Positions 20,591 to 33,194 of a DNA stretch of 64,000 nucleotides are shown in pieces. The stretch comes from Cladocopium goreaui (lineage: Eukaryota; Sar; Dinophyceae; Suessiales; Symbiodiniaceae): assembly GCA_947184155.2 (NCBI GenBank), contig CAMXCT020000127.1:236945-300944 (forward strand), written 5' to 3'. The position numbers and the translations under genes are program-made. Under the pieces are notes generated by a model. That model was given only the letters and a program-made list of their open reading frames with translations. It was not told the DNA's origin and ran no database searches. The stretch's first letter is position 1. Every line of letters begins with the position of its first letter.

Positions 20591-22908
20591 CACTGGCCGC
20601 TGGGTATTACGGCAGTGCCGTTTCTATCAGTTTCTTGGGCCAGCTCGGGGCTTCCATGGGATGTTCTACCAAACTTCGTCGCGTTGTGGTCTTGGGGAAC
20701 GGAAGGAGTGGTGGGCCTGCGAAAACGAAGTGACATATTTGAGGGTGGGATTACAGGTGAAGGTCCAGATGCGATGCAAGTGAAATCAACCTTCAAGTAT
20801 CATCACATTCTCATGATAGACCTTTCAGGATTGTGATATGTTGGTCACGTCCAATAATTGGAGAAACTGTAGATTTTTTTTGCTAGTAGTCGCTAAACCA
20901 GACTTCTTCTCGATTTGCTTTTGCTCTTTATGCTACATTCCAGGTGGCTCAGTTGTTGCTGGAGTCGGACTCAGCAGGGAACCCAGCAACTTAGTGGTAC
21001 TACAGCTTTGTCACGTTGTGTTGCAAAGTTTGCATGGCGCAAGAATTGATATTTGTATTCTTGCTGCCGATGGCTTTTCCTCCAGATACATGTATGCTCA
21101 TTCTGCTTCTTCTGGAGCAGTGATCTCACATAAAACTAGAAGTTTTTGTGATATAGTAGAGTGCGTATGATCATTGCTTCAATACCGGTTGGCTCCTGCA
21201 TTGCAATGGTACTTTTCAGATAGATCTGGCCAAGTGGGCTTTTGAGGAATTCTCATGTGATCGTTCTTAAATGTGGGGCTTATGACTTGATCGCTGTCTT
21301 CTGCTCAAGCAGTAAAGACTCCGGTGAGTTTCTTATCCCAGGACCGCCGTCAGCTTTGCAGGTGGTTTCGAGATGACAGCCTGCTGGTGAAGGGCATGTC
21401 AGCATGTCCCAAGATTTTCCTGCATTTTTCTTTCTTTGTTGAGACATGTTTTCATTTTTTTTCATTTCTATACTTGCATAACATCTTTGCTGGCCAGAGC
21501 TCTGAATCCTTGAGCTTTTGATGCCCAGATTGAGTTGAGGACCATGTTCAAGAAGCGAGAACGACCCAAGGCCTTTGAGTCTTCAGCATCTTATGTAGTG
21601 CTGTGCAGTCTAAGACAGTTACATGGGTATTTCGTGGGGTATAAACATGAATACATAGTCAAAATAATATTATAAATTAGTATGCATATACATCATCTGG
21701 ATACAGATATATCACAGATGTAGATGGGAATATGGTATGTCCATACATCTACCTGCACACTCTTGGCGTAACAAAAAGGGATCAGCCACCTTGATGTGGC
21801 GACATCTTGCTGCAAGGCCACCCGTGCCAGAGAGGGAGCGGAGGGTGACGAGGATACACCCACTGTGGCAGCTGGCGATTTGGCAGCCAAGAGGCTTGTA
21901 TGCATTTTTTTTTCAAACCCAAACCTTCAGAATTGCCAGGACCAGAAAAACATATTCCATTGAAGTTTTTGTGAGGAAACTGCTTGAAGATGGCTTACAT
22001 TACATATGTCTTTGTATTTTTGCCGGCTTTGGATTCACTGTATTTGTGCGCAAGCTTTTATGAAGCAGGGACCTGCACACGTGTAGAGGTGGCAACACAA
22101 ATGACTTGCTGCATCTGATAAACCATGAAACAATTTTATTCAATTTTCAACGGCATAGATGATTGGAGTTGAGAGAATACCGAGAAACGACCAGCTTGCC
22201 TTCCCTCGCTGAAGAAAAATCACCTATCAGATTGTTGGGATTGAATGGAAGGTCGCGCCGAAGTACGAATTCTTCGACTACCAACAATGAAGGCGCCCGT
22301 GCTGTCTTCAACCAAAGCTCTGACTGCCTCAAGTGCCCAAGGCAATGTTACATATATAATTTATATAATGTTATCCTGCCTTAAACATTCTGAAATAAGA
22401 TTGGCTTTTCAGTTATGCCAGTTCTGCTTCCAGGCGGCAACATTGCAGCCTCGACACGGAAAGAGCCAATGTCTGAAGCAGCCGAGTCCCTGGTGCTGTA
22501 TAGCCGTGACAGTGAAAACAGTGAAAACAAGACTCCTGGATTTTGGCGTCATTTTATCATATTCTATCTGAAGCAACTGATTTCCAGATGTTGTAACTTT
22601 CATGTTTCGGTTTTCAGCTTCTGGCTACGTTGCAAGCCCAGGCCCGATTTGCTGATCGGCAACAAGACGCTGTTTTTTCGGGTTTCAAGGCTGGTGCTTT
22701 TTTATGGGGTGTATGGCAGAGGCTTCGATAGAGACTTGGTAAAGAATATATCATCCTGCAGGGCCACTCTGAGTTCGTCAGGCAAGTGGCTCCACAGAGA
22801 ATACGCTCGGCAACCCAGTTGGCATTGCTTTTTGAAGTGAAGCACCTTGCAGTCGACATCACTTCTCATCTCCGACAAATCCGACAAATCAGGCCATCAT
22901 CTGATGCA
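20591..22908. other. Intron-like DNA between La-motif and CWC24 exons
   Basis: No domain is recognised in the short frames present. The stretch is on the same coding strand as both neighbours and probably holds introns and undetected short exons. Confidence 0.35.
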
Positions 22909-25900
22909 GTTCGACGGCTCGAGGTGGACACTGACGTGAGTCGTGCCCTGAAAGTGGTGAAATCATGTTGGGCGGTCACCGCGGTCACTGTGGTCACACG
23001 GTTGACTATGCATTCAGGTCAAGATCACAGGGCTATCCTGGCCTCTCAGATGAAATGGGACAGTGATGACTGGTGAGGAAATGCGTTCGATTTTGCAAAG
23101 CCTTGGTATTTCAGTTGCTTGGAGTCAAATACTTGTGACCTCAGGAACGAAACGAAGAAATAAACAAGGGCCTGAAGGACGGAACTCTGGAGAAAGGCGT
23201 GTACAGAGGCCTCGGTGGCTATCAGCACCTTGGAATTGTATTTAAGTGAACAATGACCAATGACAATGACAACGATGGCTACTTTGGACACATCGAGCAG
23301 AAGCAACATCGAATGCTCCGTGTCGGTATGTCCAGCTTACAGTGCTTTCCTGTTGCTAAACTCCTGGCGGACTGAGGCGGTATGCCAACAGAAGTGAACA
23401 TGCCATTGCCAACTCCAAGTACACAGGTTTGCTAGGAGAGCTCACTGTCATTCGTGGACAGGGCAGCTTGGGAAAATGGCAATTCACGTCTCTTAATTTT
23501 GTATCGTCCCCATTGAGATCCATTGAGCAGTGATGATGAACCTTTTGCACATATGGAATTGCTTGTGGAGGACCGCTTCGAAGCAGTTTGAGCAATGTGC
23601 GAAGCACCCTGCGCATTGAGTACATTGGCACCACTGGTGAAGGCTTGGAGTGGACGTCCGCAACACATCTAGATCATCTAGCTTGGGTACGCAAGCCAGT
23701 CCACAGTCCGAAGATTTGTCATAGAACAGACTATGTCTGCCCAGTTGTGTAAGGCGGAATTTGCAAGGACTACAAAGCCGCTTTGTTGCAACAAGGAGCT
23801 TGTGATTCACAGAACGGAAGCCTGTAATTTGTTGTGTGTTTGGGCAGGGTAGCTTGATGCTGACCAAGGAAACAGGCTATTGCGGTTTCGGGGATTCCTG
23901 CAAATTTGCACACGACAGGCTGATGCGGGTGGATTGTTGCTATGCACCGACGCTTGAAACGTACAAGTAGGGATTGGCCTCCTAGTTCACCGAAGAGTCT
24001 GATAAGATCTGGTAAGCAGCATTGAGTCATGTGCTTTCTTTCTGGATTGACTGAGAGGTTCAGTTGGGTCAGTTAGCTTGGAATAAGAGTTTGGAGACCT
24101 ATGCTCTGACACCTTTGGCTTGAAGATACTGCGATGGGATGTCCAGGTCAGACTACAAACCCAGTTACATTCTGGAGCAGGAGTGGGAAGCCAAGCAGAA
24201 GGCTGGGGGATTGTTCTGAGATGTTCTTAAGGTCTGCATGTGACTCTGCAGTGGGTCACTGTACATATTCTATTGGCATGTGGCGGTTGGCTCACTCAGC
24301 TCGCTGCTGGATTTCTGGGAGGCAATAGAAGCAAAGCGAAGAAAGAGATGGGAGAGAAAGATGGAAAGGCTTGGCATTCTGATCATTCTGATTCGTGTTT
24401 GATTTCACGCATGGTGGCCTTTGCATCAGAAGGTCCTAGCTTTCCAAATCTTTCCAAGATCTGGATTCTTCTGGAAATCAGTTCAACAGGTCTTGGGTCC
24501 TGACCTTTTAGAGAAATCTCTGCTGCCATGGCAGGCGAAGAAAAGCTGAAGAAGAGGGGCGACCACTTGATGACGACGACGATTCCACGGCATGGACCCC
24601 TATATCCAGTGCAGCAGTTGCTTCCTGACGCTGAACCAAGCTCTTTGCATGTCTAGGCCTAGGCGTCCTGATCAGTGTGTTGATTCTTGGGCTGCTTTAA
24701 CAAGCAAATAAAGAGATAGAAACTCGGACATACATAATATATAGCCGGCCTATTGTACTGTTTGGCTAGTGTCCTTGTTTGTGGAATCATTTTTTTTTCC
24801 GGGAGAATATGCAGTCACGTAAGGTCAGTACAGATGAGAGTGACGATGAAGAGTTGCCAACGGAGTGCTATGAGTGCGGGGCCCCTTGGCAGAAATCACG
24901 AAGAAACAGGAGCGCTTGGGGAGATCTTGGAGAGTCAATCGAGTTGCCCTTGGCTGAACCAACTTGTTAAACCAACTTGTTGTTTTTTTCTTTTCACCAA
25001 GACGACTTACTTCCATTAAGGGGCTGCAATCTCAAGAACTCTGCAGCATTGATCTTGTTTCTCACTGATCAGGAAGCCTGGCAGCGCTGCAAGAGCATTG
25101 CAGTGCAGACTACTTGTGGCCACTATTTTTGTGAGGAGACCTCTCAAATTCTGGTCCTAACCAGCATTCACGTTTCCCTGCAGAATCTTGAAACAAATTT
25201 GACCGAAACCTTCCAGATGGTAATACCTAGGGCCTGCATGGGTATTTAAAGAGAACGCACCCGTTAACACTTGCAATCTCTGTTGATGATTAGTTTGGGG
25301 GTCATAGTACCCAAATGTACCCAAATACATTGGGGATTCTCCATATGGAAACTTGGTGACCTTGGTGACTCACTTTGTCCTCGAAGTGTTCTGGATTTCC
25401 CACGGAAGGAGTGTGCCATGGCAGCCTTCTCAAAGTCGCAGAAGTGTGCCAGGCTACTGCTAACTTTCTTGGAAGTTGATTTATTCGTACATACAATGTA
25501 GGTGTATATATACATATATACATACAAAACACATAGTACATATATGATATATGTGATATACTATGTATAATGTATAATCCACTATATATAATATACAGTA
25601 CAGTGTATATACTATATTATACATATATGATATATATATATGACGTGTTTGTGTGTATGTGTCTGTATGTATATTTAATTATATATAATTATATATATGT
25701 ATGTATATAGATGTGTAGACATATATGTACAATAGTGTACGCACTGCGATGTAAAGATATTGAGGGTCTTATAGAAGCTTTGTGAAGAGCATCGAGCTGA
25801 CAAACCCACATTCCTCAAGTGATATCTTCACAGTCTCACAAGATCCGTGAGTGTGAGCTGGTGCCTATGCTCATGACGGCTGCATTTAAGATTTATCATA

Positions 25901-26073
25901 TCAAAATGCCTGCTAAGATATGCTTTTTTGTTGCAGACCAACAGACCAAGATGTGCAGGTGTGGAGCAAACACAAATGGCATCTTCAATTCAGCGGCCAA
26001 CCCAGAACTTGTTGGCGTCAAGTATATAGCTGCGTCAATACCGACAGATGAGTTCTGCCCGGTCTACGTGTGA
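22909..26073 (+). CDS. CWC24: CWC24/RNF113 homologue: CCCH zinc finger plus RING, many exons
   Basis: Collinear exons match the CWC24/RNF113 family: about 22909-22936 (RLEVDTD), 23145-23230 (ERNEEINKGLKDG, VYRGLGGYQH), near 23570-23625 (GPLRSSLSNVRSTLRIEY), 23848-23918 (CCCH finger KETGYCGFGDSCKFAHDR), 24147-24201 (SDYKPSYILEQEWEAKQ), 24322-24374 (AIEAKRRKRWERKMERLG), about 24535 on (lysine-rich, then acidic), about 24824-24893 (DESDDEELPTECYECGAPWQ, first RING cysteines), about 25073-25139 (VQTTCGHYFCE) and about 25937-26073 (CGANTNGIFNSA, end of RING). Introns after 23918 and 24201 start with GC, and exons begin with G. In yeast and humans this protein is a spliceosome component with E3-ligase-type RING. 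The N-terminus is not found. The last RING cysteines read C-x-C instead of C-x2-C in this frame, so that exon edge may be wrong. Confidence 0.75.
25490..25745. repeat. AT-rich TATA/TATG dinucleotide-like tract inside or near CWC24 introns
   Basis: About 250 bp consist of ATATAC, TATATG and ATATAA strings with interspersed GTGT. It has no coding capacity. Confidence 0.8.
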
Positions 26074-28440
26074 GTCCAACTGTGCAGTAAGGCTGAAACT
26101 TTGCAGGAAAAGCTCAAGGTTGGGAGTTTGCTCGCACAAATCTGAGTTATGTACTGCAAATTTCTTGCTCGAAAAACAGGAGGCGGTTGTAGATCACCAA
26201 AGTGGAAACGGATTCTAGTTTGGCCAGGCCAAAAAAGAGCGGCGAGCAGAGCGAAAGAGGATGAAGGCGACCAAGCGAAGAGAGGCTGGGGATTTTGCCG
26301 CCTTCGTTGTCTTCAATGAATTGTCCGCGTCCTGTGCTTGCCGCATGTGCTAACAGTTAACAACCATTTCCGCTTGCCAGTCGCAGAACACCTTCGGCGT
26401 AAGCACTGAGGGAAACCTTCTTTGAGGCTCCGCCCCTGAGGCCTGGTCTTCCGGTAGGTGTTGCATGACTGAGGTTTGAAGTGGCCCTCCCTGCCTCCCT
26501 GGGTTCTGCAAAATGGCAGAACCACTCTGCCCATCTCGTCCCATTTCGCAAATGCTCAGCCTGGATCGCGTGTGAAGCCTGGCAAGTGACATCTGTTGGT
26601 GTCAATGGTCCAGATGCGCAGTCCTCTGTACAAAGGAGCGTGTGGTGTGTGAATCATCCTGCTGCACGTGGCAATATCTGGAAGCTTAAAAAAGTTTGTG
26701 CTTGTTGGCTGCTGCATTTCTGCAACAGCATGTGACCTGCATGACAAAGAAGAGTTTCATTGACTGCAAACATCAAGAATTTCCATGTTTCAACAGATGT
26801 GCCAAGAATCCAGACAACTCCAAGGAAATCTGATAGAAATCCAATATTCTCCATTCCATCTCAGGTTGAGGTGGCTCGCGATCTCCGTCATGTGCGCCAA
26901 CGTGATGCCCGGTTGCGCACATTGTTTTCTTGGCAGCCTTGGACGGAGGCGGGGATGGGTCACACTGAGCGATGCTGGTGAGACTGGAGCCACTTTAGCC
27001 GAACTTTAGCTATTGGGACTAGGAGCTTCTTGCAAAAAATATCCAAAGTGTCTGGGGCTAAACCAATTTCCTATTTTAGGCCAGTGCAGACAAGGCTGCC
27101 GGAAATCCAGTGACAAGAGTTTCTCGGGCTTTTCTGTCCTTGCTTCTTGGAGGCTCAAGCGGAAGAGTGGGAGCAACAGGGAAAAAAACTGAAGGCAGGA
27201 GTTTCACCTCACAACACTTCACTGCCAGGGCATCGCAGCAATAGCAACTCATCCTTGGCTTCTCTTGTCTCATGGCTCTGTGGCAAGTTGCAAGGTCCTG
27301 ACTTGAAATTACTTGTCCTATCTCTGCCTCTTCCACTCCTCCCATACTGCTTTGATGAAAAATACAAAGATAGACTCCCCTGGATGAGGCGGATCGATTG
27401 CATTGGGCTTTGAAGAGAAAGGTGCAAAAGAAGATGCTCCATCTGGCTCCAGCGACTCAAGCAGCCAGCCCAACACCCAGCGCAGATTACTTGAGGGCCT
27501 AAGCAATGGCACATTCTCGCCAGCCTTACCCTTCAGCCGAAAATAGATACAGCAACAGCAGACATCAACATCATAACATATCGTAACATCACCTTGCAGT
27601 TTCAAGTGTCTCCACCCGACTCCACTCCACCCCCTTATTTGAGGCACAGCTCAAGCTGCTCCTTTTGACTCTCCAATCCAGGCCCCTTGGCTGCAGTGCT
27701 TCTCACCAGGGTGTTGCAATGTGGTGACTTGACTTGATGTAACTTGTATGACAAACGATCATTCCCATTATAAATCTAAAGGATTCTAAAGGACCTGGGT
27801 TTGTGTCTCTGTAAGAGTCTGACTATACGTCTCACCCTTGAAAGGTTCCAGTCTTTCCAAAGCAGCTCTTCTGCGCTTCGGCCATGCCATCGGTGCTGAA
27901 GGCGTGATCCCTGCTACTCATGATGGTGACACAGTGTGATTGTAGCATACTGGCTGACACAACATGTTTCACCCGAACAGGTTCCGAAAGATACGTCTAG
28001 TTTCTATAACGCCTCGGTTGTACACAAACTCAATCATCTGGATTTGGTTTGGTATTTTCGTCACCTTCGGATCAACATACCAACTTCTGAAGGACGCTTG
28101 ATTAATCCTTTTTACACTTGGAGCACGTTGTGGCCTGGAAGTATGAGAAAGCTTGGTGCTATGGTTCCTGCCGCAGTTGAAGCAACTGTTTCGAGGCCGC
28201 TCCAATTGGCAGCTTTTGCAAGAGTTCTCTGAGCACGGCTTTCAAACATCGTCAGTTTCTGGCACCAGGCCAGCTGCAGCTTCCGAAAGCCAATGTGCAC
28301 TGAAATTGATCCAGGTAGCAAGAAATCTGAAGATTTAAGAGCTGCCGCCCCGCCGCCGACCCCGGAAAACAATATTGGCGTTGAAAGGCGGGAACTGTCA
28401 CATACCAGCTGAAAGGTTTGATTTGGATTTGCCTGAAAAT
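26074..28440. other. No recognised gene; one lysine/arginine-rich exon candidate
   Basis: At about 26222-26300 the forward frame reads GQAKKERRAERKRMKATKRR, which looks protein-like and could be a C-terminal exon of the preceding gene or part of another. A second candidate, EVARDLRHVRQRDARL at about 26868-26920, lies on the same strand. Neither can be assigned. Confidence 0.3.
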
Positions 28441-29139
28441 AGGGTAGCCTAACAGTGAAGGACGGACGCGCCAAGGAGAAAGACCAGAAAACTGTCTAGA
28501 GTTTCTTCTGATTCTGAAAGCCTAGAAAAATGGCTAATATAGCTAGAAAAAAAAACTAAACACATATAGCAGGAAACAGAAGGAAAAGAGCCAGGAAAAT
28601 GCGCCTTCGCCGCGCCTAAACACCATGGCAGTGAAGGACGGACGCGACCAGAAAACTGAGTAACGTTTCCCCTGATCCCCTAGAAAAACTAAACATAGCA
28701 AGTGAAGGACGGGAAGGCGTCCCAAATCCACCAAACCAGAGGCAAAGGATGTAAGAGTCATCAGAAGACTTGGGGCTCAACGTCCCTTCTGGATCCGACA
28801 GAAAAACTTGGAATCACAGCCCAGACTGCAACCAAAACACACCGGCAGTGAAGGACGGAAAGGCGTGCAAGATCCACCAAACCAGAGACTTAACGTCCCT
28901 TCCGGATCCGACAGAAAAACTTTGAAGCACAGCCCAAACTGCAGGCAAAACACACCTGCCGGATGGGAAAACACCATGGCAGTGAAGGACGGACAGGCGT
29001 GATCCGTCAAACCCGAGGCTTAACGTCCCTTCTAGATCAACCAGACAAGCTTTGAATCACAGCAGCCAAAACACACCTGCCAGATGGTAAAACACCATGG
29101 CAGTGAAGTGCGGAAAGGCGTGCAAGCTCCACCAAACCG
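28441..29139 (+). repeat. Degenerate tandem repeat with GCAGTGAAGGACGGA core
   Basis: The core CAGTGAAGGACGGA or close variants occurs near 28449, 28630, 28699, 28848, 28980 and 29101. Most copies are followed by GGCGT, CCACCAAACC and CAGAGGCTTAACGTCCCTTC. The spacing is about 70-180 bp, so this is an eroded tandem array of complex units. ACACCATGGCAGTG also recurs. Confidence 0.7.
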
Positions 29140-29276
29140 GAGGCTGTTGCAGTAGTAGCAGCACTCGCAGTAGTAGCAGTAGTCGCAGTAGTAGCAATAG
29201 TAGCAGTATAGCAGTAGTAGCAGTAGTAGTAGCAGTAGTAGCAATGGTAGCAGTAGTAGCAGTAGTAGCAGTAGCT
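29140..29276 (+). repeat. (AGT/AGC)n trinucleotide repeat
   Basis: An imperfect run of GTAGTAGCAGTAGTAGCA type, about 135 bp. It yields long poly-Ser or poly-Leu frames that are not genes. Confidence 0.88.
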
Positions 29277-29280
29277 CTTT

Positions 29281-29447
29281 TTCCTTTGCGCCCTCCCCCT
29301 TGCGCAGCCGGGGTCGGCGGATATATATATATAAAATCTATATGCAGTGAAACACCATGGCTAATAGCATGTGAGAAGGTTTTGGCACAAACTCTTCTTC
29401 CCTTACGCGCTCCCCCTTGCGTCAGCCCGGGGTCGGCGGATATCTAC
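29281..29447 (+). repeat. Pair of direct repeats around GCCGGGGTCGGCGGATAT
   Basis: About 45 bp at 29281-29333 (TGCGCCCTCCCCCTTGCG, then GGGGTCGGCGGATAT) recur at 29401-29447 with a few changes. The copies are 120 bp apart. The origin is unknown. Confidence 0.65.
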
Positions 29448-29829
29448 ACTTTTCTTTTTAAATGAGACACAATGCATGGGCGGGAGAAGCAGTTGATAAT
29501 TTACTCTTTCAGGCCTGCAGTGCAAGTCTCTTGCAGTGCCGTTGCCCAAACTCCCCGGCCAGATCCTCAGCGACCGCTGCAGGGCTCAACAAACATTCTG
29601 CTGAATTTCTGTGTGTCAGCCAACAAACCCTCGATTTTTTTCCACCAGCAAATTAGGGATGTAGACCAGGAAGAACTAGACCCATATCTTTGACGTTCAA
29701 CTCCTGTAAACTTACCTGCTTACCTCGAAATCGTTCTTAGAGATGTTTGCCCCGAAGGGTCTGGGCATGTCTAGGAGATGTTTCCGTGAACTTTTCCACC
29801 CCCTTGACCAGCTTCACATTGCATCAGTC

Positions 29830-30776
29830 CAGGTGCTTGGTCAGAAGCTCCTCCACCTACTGTCTCAGACTTTGGCACAGTGGAGCAGATGAAAGGTGCT
29901 TGGTCAAAAGCTCCTCCACCAAAAGTTCCTCCATCTACTGTCTCAGACTTTGGCACAGTGGAGCAGATGAAAGGTGCTTGGTCAGAAGCTCCTCCACCAC
30001 AAGCTCCGCCATCTACTGTCTCAGACTTTGGCTCAGCAGCGGAGCAGATGAAAGGTGCTTGGTCAAAAGCTCCTCCACCTACTGTCTCAGACTTTGGCAC
30101 AGTGGAGCAGATGAAAGGTGCTTGGTCAAAAGCTCCTCCACCAAAAGCTCCGCCATCTACTGTCTCAGACTTTGACTCAGCAGCGGAGCAGATGAAAGGT
30201 GCTTGGTCAAAAGCTCCTCCACCAAAAGTTCCTCCATCTACTGTCTCAGACTTTGGCACAGAGGAGCAGATGAAAGAAGGTGCTTGGTCAGAAGCTCCTC
30301 CACCACCAGCTCATCCTCCATCTACTGTCTCAGACTTTGGCACAGTAGAGCAGATGAAAGAAGGTGCTTGGTCAGAAGCTCCTCCACCACCAGCTAGTCC
30401 TCTATCTACTGTCTCAGACTTTGGCACAGTAGAGCAGATGAAAGAAGGTGCTTGGTCAGAAGCTCCTCCACCACATGCTCCGCCATCTACTGCCTCAGAC
30501 TTTGGCTCAGTAGCGGAGCAGATGAAAGGTGCTTGGTCAGAATCTCCTCCACGTACTGTCTCAGACTTTGGCACAGTAGAGCGGATGAAAGGTGCTTGGT
30601 CAAAAGCTCCTCCACCAAAAGCTCCTCCATCTACTACTGTCTCAGACTTTGGCACAGCGGAGCAGATGAAAGAAGGTGCTTGGTCAGAAGCTCCTCACCC
30701 TACTGTCTCAGACATTGGCAGAGCGGAGCAGATGAAGGATGTGCAAAGGCCTTCTGAAAATGATCAGAGGCTGTGA
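29830..30776 (+). CDS. Repeat protein exon with about eleven 25-28-residue units
   Basis: The forward frame, open from an acceptor-like CAG at about 29831 to TGA at 30774-30776, encodes tandem units of the form MKGAWSKAPPPKAPPSTVSD followed by FGTVEQ. Unit length varies (about 57, 75, 84 bp) because the proline-rich part PPPKAPPSTV is present, shortened or extended. Extra EG residues (MKEGAW) mark a later subfamily of units. The last unit departs into DVQRPSENDQRL. Base changes between units are often synonymous, and the frame survives every length change, which argues for translation. Function unknown; a low-complexity, probably disordered protein. The 5' exon or exons are not found. The reverse strand is also open for long stretches, a by-product of the repeat. 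Confidence 0.55.
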
Positions 30777-33194
30777 TGCTTCTTTGCATCAAAGGCTTTA
30801 TAGCAGACGTTGGCGAATTATCGCTGGGTCAGGAGACGAATGTGCTTTGATTCGTCTGAGGGGGTCCATGGAATCCTGTCACAGAGCGCTTTTATTTTTT
30901 TTGTTTTGTTGATACTGCGTGCCCTCTGGGCCTTTCTGCTTTTGAGATGTGATTGACAGGAATGGTCCTACCCCCAGGGGACCAACAAAAAAGAAGACCA
31001 GCGTATGCCGCTGGTGCGTTCCATTATGAAGTGATTTCAAAATCACTCAGCCGTCACTTGGGTGAGAATTTCCAAGTTGATGACATCCTCGGGGCTTAGT
31101 TTGCTCTGACTTTTCAGAGCAGAATTCGATTCAAATTCGTGGGTAGTGCCATCGTCCAGTCAGCCTCAACATGCTTTGCTGAGAACTTATGATTATTCCC
31201 CCTTGAAAAGTAAGCATTTGTGTTGCATTCAACAAGCATAAAACATTATGCAGCAACTTCAAAGAGCATTGTGTATCTACAGTGTAATCATTTTATTTTG
31301 CTTGCTGCATGTCTTCAAGTCAGAGTCCTGTTGACGATTGGTGTGCGACTGCTGTGCCAGAGAAAGTGTCCGTCGGTTCCCATCGGTTCCCGTTCCCATG
31401 AAGATCTGGACCTTGAGTGTCATGGGCCACCGAAGACAGAGCGTAACCTTTCTGGCATCAAGTGCGATTCAAATGCACTTCTGGGGCGAACTTCGATTCG
31501 TCAAGTATCCATTAAGACACCAAAGGAGAAATTGCGGACCGTCTCCACTCTTGCTTCCGTTTGGTATCCTTCATGACATATTAGCTGCTTTATTACTTTG
31601 ACATCGCAGTTGCATTGAGGATTCGGTTTTTGTCATGACGATGATGTGTCTTTCTTTACATTAACTTTACATCTCATTTTCTTTGCAAGAGCTATTTGAC
31701 TGATCGCAGGTGCATTATGTAAACGATGCAGAACGTGGTGTTGTCTGGGAGGAGGTCATCATTCTGTTGCCTGCTGAGGCTGAATGCCGAGACTGCAAAT
31801 TGACAGCAGAGTGAGAAATTTTGAGAAATGATCCGTCAGTAAAAATGGCTAATCTGAAACGTGTGAAATCTGCTGTTTGTCTTTGGAACGTCCTTTCTGG
31901 CCTGGTACAAGCTTCGACAGAACCATCAGCCACCCAGACATGTGGCTTGATCAGCCTCCGTTCAGTGGACTTTCACAGCCTTTCGACACGTGCCACAGGT
32001 TTCAATTGTGATGCTTTCAGTCTCCATCTTAAATGGAGCCGTGTCTTCCACGACTGTCATGGTGTTGCAAAGTTCAACAACTACATTTGTAGTGCTTTTG
32101 CGACTCCAGGATGCGCACCAAGGCCACTGTCCCCAACTACAAAGACTTTGCAGGTTGGGTTGGTCGCACCAAACAACGCCCCGTGTGCGCCGATGTGTTG
32201 TGACATGTTGTGACATGTTGTGACATGCAGGTCGTGGTGGTTGAAGCCGGTTTGTGCCACAGGTACACGGTGCACACAACCTACCGACCAACTCCCCTTA
32301 GCTCAGCACCCAGCGTTGCTGGCACTAGCGAAGCAACTGAAGCCACGATGCTGGATCCCGCGAGCTTGGAATTCCTAGGACATTTCCTGAGTTTCCGTGG
32401 TCACACGCTGCCATTGATGGATGATTCAGGGTCTGGTCCTCAGATACTTTACGACACATTGAAGGTTTGCAGGCTCACTCATTTTTCTAGGAGCAGGCAT
32501 TCATGGAGTTTGACTAATCATGTGGGTTTGTCTAAAACTAGGGTTTTGCAAATTTGATGGTTTATCACAATGTTCGTAAATTTAGCCATAAATTGGGGTA
32601 TTCATCATTTTCACAGAAACCGCCATGTCCCTTTGGATTCTTTGGCTCGCAGCTTGTGCAAAAAAGAGACCAAAGTCATGGAGGAGCCTTGGAAAAGCAG
32701 GCAGATATGTTGTGATGGGAGAACTGCTTCGCATGCATGCATGATCATGATCATCATCATTATGATCATTGTATACGACATACATGATATGTACAGATAT
32801 TCTATGCACCATTATGTAGTAGGACGTGTTTAATTTTTTTCCATGCAACACACACACATGCATATATTACCATATATAGATACAATGTACATATACCTTG
32901 CACATCTCAAGCACAAGTAGGATGTCCAATTGTGACCGCATTGCAAAACGCAACACAGAAGAGCTGAGACGAGGATCATGGCAGTGGAGGCCATGTGCAA
33001 AAGAACATGGTGTGCAGTGTGCAGCTGATTTCAATCTGGGGATCGGTGAAAACCTGTGATTCCCTGATTCCCATATAAAACAGGGAAGAACATCGATGGA
33101 ACACGAACTATTTGAGAGGCTACAGCAAGGCACAAGGATTTTTGATTGGAAAGCTAACTCTTGCTGGATGGCGCAGTTTTCGCTACAGGGGAAG
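30777..33194. other. Intron-like DNA with one likely exon (31711-31815)
   Basis: After an intron-like end (GATCGCAG) the forward frame at 31711-31815 reads [20 protein letters not shown] and then [14 protein letters not shown] before TGA. This looks like a real protein segment but matches nothing I can name. A frame at about 32345-32460 (SLEFLGHFLSF) is less convincing. Any N-terminal exon of the FolD-like gene that follows would also lie here. Confidence 0.35.

Noticed and set aside
29140-29280. CRISPR-like spaced repeats
   Set aside because: Units are 3 bp slippage products without spacers of uniform length.
29771-30655. Reverse-strand frames over the coding minisatellite (SETVDGGAFGGGAFDQAPF-type)
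   Set aside because: The repeat leaves both strands open. The forward sense has better composition and a plausible end, though the reverse sense cannot be wholly excluded.
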